Shown in pieces: positions 1-5,337 of a stretch of DNA of 5,341 bases. The notes under the pieces were generated by a model. It worked only from the letters and a program-made list of their open reading frames with translations, was not told where the DNA came from and did not search any database. The stretch is taken from NCBI GenBank assembly GCA_937980625.1, contig CALJPJ010000196.1, positions 1 through 5,341 of the forward strand. The letters are read 5' to 3'. Position 1 is the first letter of the stretch. Each line of letters begins with the position of its first letter. The stretch comes from an uncultured Bdellovibrionales bacterium (lineage in GTDB: Bacteria; Bdellovibrionota; Bdellovibrionia; Bdellovibrionales; UBA1609). Position numbers and translations under genes: made by a program.

Positions 1-4
1 AGTT

Positions 5-17
5 CTCCCGTAGGGAG
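5..17. terminator. Short perfect hairpin at window edge, possible terminator fragment
   Basis: CTCCC and GGGAG form a 5-bp G+C-rich stem around a 3-base GTA loop, in otherwise AT-rich DNA about 75 bases past the stop codon of the minus-strand peroxidase gene. On the plus strand it is followed only by CTGTTTG, a weak T-tract. On the minus strand any T-tract would lie outside the window. It could end the peroxidase transcript, or a transcript entering from the left, but the decisive flank is missing. The rest of 1-92 holds nothing I recognise. Confidence 0.3.
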
Positions 18-92
18 CTGTTTGAGCACATTATAATTTGAATAAGCTTAGAGTTTAGAAAATTATTTAATGGAATTGCTTTAATAAGGTTA

Positions 93-1430
93 TTATCGAC
101 TTAAAAACGTTGTATCAGTTAAAGCATCTCTTATAAACTGCAGGAGGTGAGCTTTATCGGTATTGTTTAAATGTAAACTGTTTCGCAATCTTGGGTCTGA
201 AATTTGATCTAATCGACTTTGGTTTCTTGCGTTGTCATCATCAACCACAAGAGTATCGTCATAATGCTGTTGATAACTTGGTGGAATAACATAATTTGTA
301 AGGCTGGCCTCAACATTGCTGTAATGATCAATAACCCTTTCTAGAGTATCAAAAGCGCCATTATGCATATAAGGTGGGTGGAGTTTGGAGTTTCTTAAGT
401 TTGGAACTTTAAACTTGTAGCGATCTGCGGGTTGATTGGTCGCTTGTTCACGTCCTAAATCATCTTGAAATGGAGCGAACCCTAATTGTGGTGTCGCGAT
501 ACTTTCAAAATTTCCATTTGTGAACTCAGTTCCTGAATGGCACACATTACAAGCAGCATTTGTATAAAAAACTCTCATGCCTAATTTTTGCTCCTCAGTC
601 ATAGCATGAATATCTCCTGCTAAATAGCGATCAAATGGCGTATTATTAGCAAGAAATTTTGTTTTAACAAAAGCTCGAATAGCACGAGCAATATGACCAG
701 GTCCAATATCATTAGTGTTAATATTATTATAAGCATTTTTAAACAAAGTGACGTACTGTGGTCTGATTAATAACTGGTTAAGTGCCTGTCTCCATATCGC
801 TGTGGGCTCTTCTAAATCAGCAAGTGGGTTGTTAGTTCCTAAGAACTCATCAGCACTAATGATTGGAAATAATGGTTGTAAGTCAAAGGCATTTTCCATA
901 AGCGCCGTAATATCAGGTCTGCTCGGGTTCTCTCCTGATATCTCAGGAACAGGTGATGTAATAACGCCAGCATTAACTGTAAGTCGTCCATCCCAAAGAG
1001 CGTGAGTAATACCAGTTGTTTTATGTCCCTTATTAAAAATGGCTGGTGAATGCCTTTTCATGGGAATACTTGCACCAGCAAATTGTTTTCGATTTGGAAA
1101 TACTCCTATGGCTCCTGAGCCCACCGCAAATGGTAGATGATCCCCAGAACCAAGGCTTGGTTCGTGACAACTAGCACATGAAACATCATTTAAGCCACTC
1201 ATGCCAGTTTCAAAAAATAATTCTTTTCCTAGTGCTATTAAGTTAGGTTCTTCTGCTTGGGGAGTTGGTAATGGTTTTAAATCGTTGGCTTCAATAATTG
1301 CATCAAGATCTTTATCCAATTCTGATTTTAATGTTGGTTTCAACCGGTCCATGCCACCACAGTTAGTAAATGAGAAACCAATAAGGCTAAGGCCTGAAAG
1401 TAAAATTAAAAATGAAATTGCATTATTCAT
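93..1430 (-). CDS. MauG/CcpA-type diheme cytochrome c peroxidase family lipoprotein
   Basis: 445 residues, ATG start, TAA stop. Residues 1-23 are a lipoprotein-type signal (hydrophobic from about 5 to 21) ending in FTN-C24, so the mature protein probably begins at lipidated Cys24 followed by Gly-Gly. With no Asp at +2, outer-membrane anchoring facing the periplasm is the likely fate. Two c-type heme sites are visible: CASCH (C85, C88, H89) in the N-terminal domain and CNVCH (C294, C297, H298) in the C-terminal domain. WDGR (146-149), PEISGE (162-167) and PYMHNG (353-358) are typical family motifs. Family members reduce hydrogen peroxide or, like MauG, oxidise protein residues through a bis-Fe(IV) state. 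Fourteen residues after H356 lies Y370, where classical CCPs are expected to have Met, which suggests a MauG-like second heme. No methylamine dehydrogenase genes are nearby, so the substrate is unknown. The start is supported by GGTGA at 1442-1438, seven bases upstream. The family is sure; the physiological role is not. Confidence 0.93.
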   Translation of the reverse strand: MNNAISFLILLSGLSLIGFSFTNCGGMDRLKPTLKSELDKDLDAIIEANDLKPLPTPQAEEPNLIALGKELFFETGMSGLNDVSCASCHEPSLGSGDHLPFAVGSGAIGVFPNRKQFAGASIPMKRHSPAIFNKGHKTTGITHALWDGRLTVNAGVITSPVPEISGENPSRPDITALMENAFDLQPLFPIISADEFLGTNNPLADLEEPTAIWRQALNQLLIRPQYVTLFKNAYNNINTNDIGPGHIARAIRAFVKTKFLANNTPFDRYLAGDIHAMTEEQKLGMRVFYTNAACNVCHSGTEFTNGNFESIATPQLGFAPFQDDLGREQATNQPADRYKFKVPNLRNSKLHPPYMHNGAFDTLERVIDHYSNVEASLTNYVIPPSYQQHYDDTLVVDDDNARNQSRLDQISDPRLRNSLHLNNTDKAHLLQFIRDALTDTTFLSR

Positions 1431-1463
1431 AGTTTTTTCACCACATTTGTTAATTAAGTTTAT

Positions 1464-1505
1464 AATGCTTAATCGGTATAAGCTTAAAAGAAATTAAATG
1501 CTTAA
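1464..1505. repeat. AATGCTTAA direct repeats upstream of the peroxidase gene
   Basis: AATGCTTAA occurs exactly at 1464-1472 and 1497-1505, starts 33 bp apart (about three helical turns). A related TAAGCTTAA (seven of nine bases) lies between them at 1479-1487. On the minus strand these read TTAAGCATT, TTAAGCTTA, TTAAGCATT. GCTTA (1467-1471) and TAAGC (1479-1483) also form an inverted pair. The cluster sits 34-75 bases upstream of the peroxidase start codon and could be an operator or leader structure. Chance recurrence in AT-rich DNA is a real alternative. Confidence 0.35.
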
Positions 1506-1628
1506 GTGAAAAATAATAGGTAGACGAATTTATGATTTAAAATAGCTGGACTTAAATTGAGGTAGAAGTTTAAAGGTTAATTAGCATATTGATTTTAATA
1601 GGCTTTTATGAGCTTACTTATTGTCTTT

Positions 1629-1634
1629 ATTATA
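1629..1634 (-). promoter_or_regulatory. Candidate -10 element for the peroxidase gene
   Basis: Reading the minus strand, 1634-1629 is a perfect TATAAT. No good -35 box is present at the normal distance: GTACTT lies at 17 bp, and the better TTAGTA is 20 bp away. If used, transcription would start near 1622 and give an untranslated leader of about 190 bases that carries the repeat cluster at 1464-1505. A nearer but poorer alternative is TATAAA at 1464-1459 with TTAAGC at 1487-1482, 17 bp apart. Confidence 0.3.
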
Positions 1635-1742
1635 CTAGAGATCACTGTTTAAAGTACTAAGGTTAGGTCTTTTGTATAGAGGTCTTAGCTTTTTTATTAT
1701 GTTATAGGAGGTTTTCTAATCGACCAGCTGTTATTGAACTGT

Positions 1743-2741
1743 CTAGTTAAACATTGATTTATAAAGGGTAAATAAAACTCTAGAGCCCACATTGCCGTCC
1801 CATTCAGAGCTTGAATCTTGGCTAGGGCTAACTTCACAAAGGTCAAAGCCAATTATATTTACTTTTTGTGATAGCTTTTTCACCAGAAAACTGGCTTGGT
1901 TAAAACTTAGGCCACCAGGTACAGGTGTGCCAGTATTTGGGCAATACTTTGGGTCTAACCCGTCAATATCAAATGAAATATAAGTAGGATTTTTAAAGTT
2001 AGATATTATTTCGTTAGTTTTATCTAGCCAACTTAACCCACTAAATAAGTCACTTTGAATTTCTTGATCAGTAAAGGTAGTTAATGTTTTTGACTCTTTG
2101 ACTAAACTCATTTCTTCTTTACAAAAATCTCTGATTCCCACTGAAACTAAGTTTTGAGGAGGGTTATTAAGTTGTAATGCATTATACATAATTGAAGCGT
2201 GAGACTGCTTAAAGCCTTGGTAAGTGTTTCTTAAGTCTAAGTGAGCATCAATATGTAAAACATCATAGTTATTGTTTTTTTCACTTAAGGCTTTTATTAG
2301 TCCAAGAGGAGAAGAGTGATCTCCACCAATGACAGCTACTTTTTTATTTTTTGAAATTAAATCTTTAGCAGTTTTATAAACATATAAAGTCATATCCTCA
2401 CAAGCTAAGTTAACTTCATTTAAGAGCTGCTTAAGGTCTGCAGTTAAGTGTGGTTGAGATTCTAGGTGATGAATAATTTTTTGTGCCTTGAGCTTGTTTA
2501 TTTTATTAGACTCAGCTAGAGGAATAGACTCTTCACATAAAAAAATTGGGTGAGCATTTATGGTTTCATTGGGGTCGTAAGTGTATAGGTCGAGTTGAGG
2601 ACTTGCTTGTAAAATGGCTTGAGGGCCCTTGGACGTACCTGAACCATAAGAGGTAGTCACTTCCCAAGGTACAGGTATAATTGCTAGGGAAGAGTTATTA
2701 AGTTGAGAGTTTAAACCAAAAAGGCCAATTTGTTGACTCAA
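1743..2741 (-). CDS. Agmatinase/arginase-family ureohydrolase (Mn-dependent)
   Basis: 332 residues, TTG start, TAG stop. The complete binuclear manganese site of ureohydrolases is present: GGDH with H142; DAHLD with D165, H167 and D169; and FDID with D258 and D260. The family signature SFDIDGLDP is followed by GTPVPGG (271-277) and by the likely catalytic E303 in DLCEVSP. H181 in QSHAS matches the agmatinase type rather than the classical arginase substrate loop. The C-terminal motif EWDGNVGSR (313-321) recalls the broad 'agmatinase family protein' group. Such cytoplasmic enzymes hydrolyse guanidino compounds to urea plus an amine; agmatine to putrescine is the most likely reaction. Guanidinobutyrate, guanidine or formiminoglutamate are alternatives that sequence alone cannot exclude. 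The stretch between the second and third metal motifs is about 12 residues longer than in E. coli SpeB (by memory). It is second in an operon with the DedA-like gene, two bases downstream of its stop. Confidence 0.9.
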   Translation of the reverse strand: MSQQIGLFGLNSQLNNSSLAIIPVPWEVTTSYGSGTSKGPQAILQASPQLDLYTYDPNETINAHPIFLCEESIPLAESNKINKLKAQKIIHHLESQPHLTADLKQLLNEVNLACEDMTLYVYKTAKDLISKNKKVAVIGGDHSSPLGLIKALSEKNNNYDVLHIDAHLDLRNTYQGFKQSHASIMYNALQLNNPPQNLVSVGIRDFCKEEMSLVKESKTLTTFTDQEIQSDLFSGLSWLDKTNEIISNFKNPTYISFDIDGLDPKYCPNTGTPVPGGLSFNQASFLVKKLSQKVNIIGFDLCEVSPSQDSSSEWDGNVGSRVLFTLYKSMFN

Positions 2742-2743
2742 TG

Positions 2744-3337
2744 TTATTGTCCTTTAATGAGCTTCATATAAACAAAAAATAAAATACAAATTAATAATAA
2801 ACCTAGAAAAATCTTTTCTAAATATTTATCAATAAATTTTTTAATGGGCGGTCCATAAAAATAAATAAGTCCGCCAACAAGGAAAAAACGAAGCCCGCGA
2901 CCTAGGATACTTCCAATCAAAAAAGGCATAAATGACACTTTAGATAAGCCCGCAGTTACGGTAAAAACCTTGAAAGGTAAAAAAGTAAAGCCAGAAATGA
3001 ACATGGCATAGAAGGTGTTGTCTTTAAAAAGTTCTGTCGCTTTTGCAATTGCCGGGTTACCGGCAAAAAAACTCATAACCCAATCACCAGTTTGAAAACC
3101 AAGCAAATAACCACCGATAGCACCTAAAACTGAGGCGGCACAGCCTACGGCCGCATAGTAAAGTGATTTTTTGTATTTTGATATACAAAGAGCCATTAAT
3201 AATGGGTCTACTGGTATAGGAAAAAAGATAGACTCAATAAAGGATATAAAAACATAAGCTTGTACACCTTTTGGATGTGTTGCCCATTTTAAGGTCCATT
3301 CATATAGTTTTCGTGGTAATGAAATTATTTTATTCAT
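2744..3337 (-). CDS. YqaA-type DedA (VTT/SNARE-associated) family inner-membrane protein
   Basis: 197 residues from the ATG chosen here, within the usual 190-200 of YqaA-like proteins. Numbering from this ATG, hydrophobic segments lie at about 26-50, 58-82, 108-131, 136-160 and 173-193. The DedA signature E35 followed by FPIPVD (39-44) sits in the first, re-entrant-like segment. The second conserved block FTFLPFK (117-123) then AG (129-130) has the YqaA form with Thr and Lys where other DedA proteins carry Arg. GRGLRFF (146-152) is the third family block. DedA-family proteins are proton-motive-force-linked; some members recycle undecaprenyl phosphate or affect drug and pH resistance, but the YqaA branch has no settled substrate. 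A GTG at 3343-3341 would add two residues, but it overlaps the ribosome binding site, so ATG is preferred. It is the first gene of the operon and probably uses the promoter at 3386-3414. Confidence 0.88.
   Translation of the reverse strand: MNKIISLPRKLYEWTLKWATHPKGVQAYVFISFIESIFFPIPVDPLLMALCISKYKKSLYYAAVGCAASVLGAIGGYLLGFQTGDWVMSFFAGNPAIAKATELFKDNTFYAMFISGFTFLPFKVFTVTAGLSKVSFMPFLIGSILGRGLRFFLVGGLIYFYGPPIKKFIDKYLEKIFLGLLLICILFFVYMKLIKGQ
2750..2755 (-). promoter_or_regulatory. Ribosome binding site that fixes the TTG start of the ureohydrolase
   Basis: On the minus strand AAAGGA (2755-2750) lies eight bases before the TTG at 2741-2739. The reading frame has an in-frame TAA at 2756-2754, only four codons upstream, and none of the codons in between is ATG, GTG or TTG. 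The next in-frame Met is residue 117, so TTG is the only reasonable start. The site is also the Lys-Gly-Gln-stop end of the upstream DedA-like gene, so translation of the two is probably coupled. Confidence 0.75.
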
Positions 3338-3340
3338 AGG

Positions 3341-3345
3341 CACCT
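3341..3345 (-). promoter_or_regulatory. Ribosome binding site deciding the DedA-like start
   Basis: On the minus strand AGGTG (3345-3341) precedes the ATG at 3337-3335, with five bases between AGG and ATG. The GTG start at 3343-3341 is itself the end of this motif and would have no Shine-Dalgarno sequence of its own at a workable distance. Confidence 0.5.
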
Positions 3346-3385
3346 AAGGTTATTTGTTTGTATAAAATTAATTTGGCTTTGCTAC

Positions 3386-3414
3386 TATATATATAAGGGG
3401 AGTTTTTAATTCAA
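3386..3414 (-). promoter_or_regulatory. Candidate sigma-70 promoter of the DedA-like/ureohydrolase operon
   Basis: On the minus strand TTGAAT (3414-3409; four of six to TTGACA) and TATATA (3391-3386; four of six to TATAAT) are 17 bp apart, with an AT run between and around them. The overlapping TATAGT (3389-3384) is a slightly better -10 at 19 bp. The implied start near 3379 gives a leader of about 40 bases before the ATG at 3337. The region is so AT-rich that such matches are cheap. Confidence 0.4.
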
Positions 3415-3450
3415 CAATACAAATACTTAGACTAAATCAGTTGAATAAAG

Positions 3451-3465
3451 TTATACCCAGTATAA
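3451..3465. repeat. Perfect 15-bp dyad, possible operator
   Basis: TTATAC (3451-3456) and GTATAA (3460-3465) form a perfect 6-bp inverted repeat around CCA, the size and form of a dimeric repressor half-site pair. It lies between the two divergent genes, about 37 bp upstream of the candidate -35 box of the DedA-like operon, and shares its last base with the next inverted repeat. No regulator gene lies in the window to pair with it. Confidence 0.4.
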
Positions 3466-3495
3466 GTTATTTTTATTTATAATGAAAAAATAACT
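3465..3495. repeat. 10-bp perfect inverted repeat
   Basis: AGTTATTTTT (3465-3474) pairs exactly with AAAAATAACT (3486-3495) across an 11-base loop. Neither strand has a T-tract after the stem, and only two of its ten pairs are G-C or near-GC in strength, so it is a poor terminator. An operator, a DNA-bending site or an mRNA leader hairpin are possible. Together with the adjoining dyad it makes a 45-bp block of symmetry. Confidence 0.4.
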
Positions 3496-3625
3496 CATAC
3501 AAACAATTTAAAAGATAGTAATATTAACACCTTATGTTCACATCAAGCATTGTTATTGCAAAGCATAAAGTGCACAGTAAATATGACATATAAAAAGCAA
3601 AACCTTGAATAAATTAGCTACTTAT

Positions 3626-3676
3626 ATGATGTTAGAGAGGTTGTTTCAACACCGAGCGTTATTGGCTCGTTTTTAA
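3626..3676 (+). other. Possible 16-residue leader ORF across the hairpin
   Basis: Starting at the first of two tandem ATG codons (3626), an ORF reads MMLERLFQHRALLARF and stops at TAA 3674-3676, 20 bases before the binding-protein ATG and in another frame. It spans the whole terminator-like hairpin, as attenuation leader peptides do. It has no clear Shine-Dalgarno sequence upstream (the purine run GAGAGG lies inside the ORF) and no run of one amino acid, so it may well be chance. Confidence 0.15.
3653..3674 (+). terminator. Terminator-like hairpin in the leader of the binding-protein gene
   Basis: CGAGC (3653-3657) pairs with GCTCG (3665-3669) around a 7-base loop, and five T residues (3670-3674) follow at once, the plain form of a Rho-independent terminator reading rightwards. 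No gene on the plus strand precedes it in the window, and it ends only 22 bases before the ATG of the binding-protein gene. A small GTTG/CAAC stem (3640-3643 and 3647-3650) lies just upstream. It may be an attenuator, the end of a short upstream RNA, or a 5' stabilising hairpin. The stem is only five pairs, so efficiency may be partial. Confidence 0.5.
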
Positions 3677-3696
3677 ACTTAAGTGAGGATTAAATT

Positions 3697-5337
3697 ATGT
3701 TTAAAAATATTTTCTTAACTCTAATTGTAAGTCTGTTAGCCACTCCATTAATGGCAAAACCAGGCGCAATAACTACAACTGTTCACGGCAGCCCAAAGGC
3801 TCAAAAAGGTGGAACTTTTTATAGATCAATTTTATCAGAACCTCCGCGCTTAAATCCAATCACTTATAGTGACCTATATGCGCGTTATCTTTTTGAGTTC
3901 TCAATGGATTCTTTAATGAATAGAGATCCTGAAACTCGTGAATGGGTTCCAAGATTAGCAGAGTCAATAACTCTAGTTGATAAAGGTAATGCCGTAGAAG
4001 TTAAACTGCGTAAAGGGGCTACATGGCATGATGGCAAACCCGTAACAGTAAATGATGTAAAGTTTAGTTATGATTCAGTTATGGATAAAAGGTATGACAC
4101 CGCTGCCCGCCGCCCATACTATGAAAATATTGAATCAGCTACAGTTGTGAATGACACGACTGTAAAATTTAAATTTAAAAAGAAGTACTTTGGCAATTAC
4201 AATGTAGTTGCAGGTTTATTTGTGGTTCCTAAACATATTTATGGCGACCCAAAGAAAAAGTTGAATAAAGTAATGGTTGGTTCTGGCCCCTATAAAATGG
4301 GTAAGTATAAAAAACGTCGTAGTATTACTTTAGATAAAAATAAAGATTGGTGGGGTTGGAAGGATCCTAGATTTAAAAATGCTTATAATGCCGATAAAAT
4401 TGTTTTTAGGTTTATTAAAGAAGACAATGTTCGTTTAGAAATGCTTAAAAAAGGTAAGATTGATTTATTACCAAGAATGACTCCTGAAATGTATGTAAAA
4501 AAAGCAGTTGGTAAGCTCTGGGGTACTAAAGTACACAAGAAAAAAGCTAAAAATAAAGAAGTGAAAAGCTATAGTTTTGTTGCTTGGAACTTGAAAAATG
4601 ATTTGTTTAAAAGTCGTGATGTTAGGGTGGCATTAGCTCATTTAATGAACCGAGAGCTAATGATTAAAAAATTTCGTTACGGAATGTCATTGCCGGCGAC
4701 GGGTCCATGGTACCGTCAAAGTCCCTATGCTCCTAAAGACCTTAAGCCCATTGAGTTTAGTGCTGCTAAAGCAAAAGCCTTATTGAAAAAAGCCGGGTGG
4801 AAAGATACAGATAAAAATGGGACTTTAGATAAAGTAATTAATGGTAAGAAAAAAGACTTTAAGTTTACTTTAATGTTTTCAAGAAAAGATGCTGAGAAAT
4901 ATTTAACAGTATATAAAGAAGATCTTAAAAAAGCTGGTATTCAAATGTCACTTAAGTTAGTGGAGTGGAATAGTTTTATTAAGTCATTAGATGATAAAAA
5001 GTTTGATGCCGTTAGGCTGGGGTGGGGCGGAGGCTCAATAGATAATGACCCTAAACAAATTTGGCATACAGATAGTGCCAAAAACCAAGGTTCTAATTTT
5101 ATTAGCTACAGTAATAAAAAAGTGGATAAGCTTATTGATGAAGGCCGACAAGAGCTTGATTATAATAAACGAGTTAAACTTTGGAATGTAATATATAAAG
5201 AAATTGCTAATGATGCTCCCTATGTATTTATGTTTAATGATATTTACGAGTTTTATGGGCACACAAGTAAAATGGGAACAGATCGCGTGACTTACAAGTA
5301 TGAAGTTGGTGATCAATTTTGGTGGGTAAAACAATAA
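3697..5337 (+). CDS. Family 5 periplasmic solute-binding protein of an oligopeptide-type ABC transporter
   Basis: 546 residues, ATG start with GAGGA seven bases upstream, tandem TAA stops (5335-5340). Residues 1-20 form a Sec signal peptide (positive start, hydrophobic core, probable cleavage after PLMA), so the mature protein is soluble in the periplasm rather than a lipoprotein. The family 5 (SBP_bac_5, OppA/DppA-like) fold shows in KGGTFYR (37-43), the hallmark LRKGATWHDGKPVTVNDVKF (104-123), GSGPY (195-199), DVRVALAHLMNRE (308-320) and AAKAKALLKKAGW (356-368). A DTDKNGTLD loop (370-378) resembles a calcium-binding loop. It would bind peptides, or less likely nickel, opine or sugar ligands, and deliver them to a two-permease, two-ATPase importer. 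Those genes are not in the window but could follow directly. The protein is very basic: by my count 80 Lys and 26 Arg against 61 acidic residues. The WWG...NADKIVFRFI stretch mildly recalls YejA-type members, but the ligand cannot be told from sequence. Confidence 0.92.
   Translation: MFKNIFLTLIVSLLATPLMAKPGAITTTVHGSPKAQKGGTFYRSILSEPPRLNPITYSDLYARYLFEFSMDSLMNRDPETREWVPRLAESITLVDKGNAVEVKLRKGATWHDGKPVTVNDVKFSYDSVMDKRYDTAARRPYYENIESATVVNDTTVKFKFKKKYFGNYNVVAGLFVVPKHIYGDPKKKLNKVMVGSGPYKMGKYKKRRSITLDKNKDWWGWKDPRFKNAYNADKIVFRFIKEDNVRLEMLKKGKIDLLPRMTPEMYVKKAVGKLWGTKVHKKKAKNKEVKSYSFVAWNLKNDLFKSRDVRVALAHLMNRELMIKKFRYGMSLPATGPWYRQSPYAPKDLKPIEFSAAKAKALLKKAGWKDTDKNGTLDKVINGKKKDFKFTLMFSRKDAEKYLTVYKEDLKKAGIQMSLKLVEWNSFIKSLDDKKFDAVRLGWGGGSIDNDPKQIWHTDSAKNQGSNFISYSNKKVDKLIDEGRQELDYNKRVKLWNVIYKEIANDAPYVFMFNDIYEFYGHTSKMGTDRVTYKYEVGDQFWWVKQ

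Larger units (their letters stand above)
1431..1742. other. Intergenic region between ureohydrolase stop and peroxidase start
   Basis: This 312-bp AT-rich gap separates two minus-strand genes. I find no convincing small gene. On the minus strand it holds a perfect TATAAT at 1634-1629, a cluster of TTAAGC-type repeats at 1464-1505, an alternative weak -10 (TATAAA, 1464-1459) and the GGTGA ribosome binding site (1442-1438). On the plus strand a CTAAG/CTTAG pair (1657-1661 and 1684-1688, 22-base loop) runs into six T residues (1690-1695), but its stem is too weak to call a terminator. No clear minus-strand terminator follows the ureohydrolase stop at 1743, so read-through into the peroxidase gene is possible. 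Confidence 0.6.
3338..3696. other. Divergent intergenic region between DedA-like operon and binding-protein gene
   Basis: About 360 bp of AT-rich DNA with no large gene. From left to right it holds the minus-strand ribosome binding site and candidate promoter of the DedA-like operon, two adjoining palindromes (3451-3495), an AT-rich stretch, weak plus-strand promoter candidates and a terminator-like hairpin (3653-3674). The plus-strand candidates are TATAAA at 3589-3594 without a good -35, and TTGAAT at 3605-3610 with TATGAT at 3625-3630 at a short 14-bp spacing. The ribosome binding site GAGGA (3685-3689) lies seven bases before the ATG at 3697. I cannot identify a known riboswitch class. 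Confidence 0.6.

Noticed and set aside
5..17. On the minus strand the edge hairpin resembles the conserved 16S rRNA CTCCTACGGGAG segment
   Set aside because: The bases around it do not match rRNA and the likeness is only that of a short G+C hairpin.
93..1430. Methylamine dehydrogenase (mau) cluster suggested by the MauG-like gene
   Set aside because: No other mau-type gene is in the window; MauG-like peroxidases are widespread outside mau clusters.
748..1497. Plus-strand ORFs at 748-1005 and 1201-1497
   Set aside because: Both lie largely antisense to the peroxidase gene, whose heme and family motifs are unambiguous; they have no family features and no good ribosome binding site.
1665..1686. 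Direct repeat AGGTCTT at 1665-1671 and 1680-1686
   Set aside because: Only two 7-bp copies, in AT-rich intergenic DNA and not placed at a promoter; probably chance.
1706..1711. Plus-strand AGGAGG, a perfect Shine-Dalgarno core
   Set aside because: No ATG, GTG or TTG follows within a usable distance, so it marks no gene start.
1792..1983. Plus-strand ORF of 63 codons
   Set aside because: Antisense to the metal-site coding part of the ureohydrolase; a shadow of its codon pattern.
3484..3492. Mini-ORF ATG-AAA-AAA-TAA near 3482-3493
   Set aside because: Three codons with no ribosome binding site, inside an inverted repeat.
5035..5334. Minus-strand ORF of 99 codons
   Set aside because: Antisense to the C-terminal part of the binding protein; Ile/Phe-rich reading of AT-rich coding DNA with no recognisable domain.
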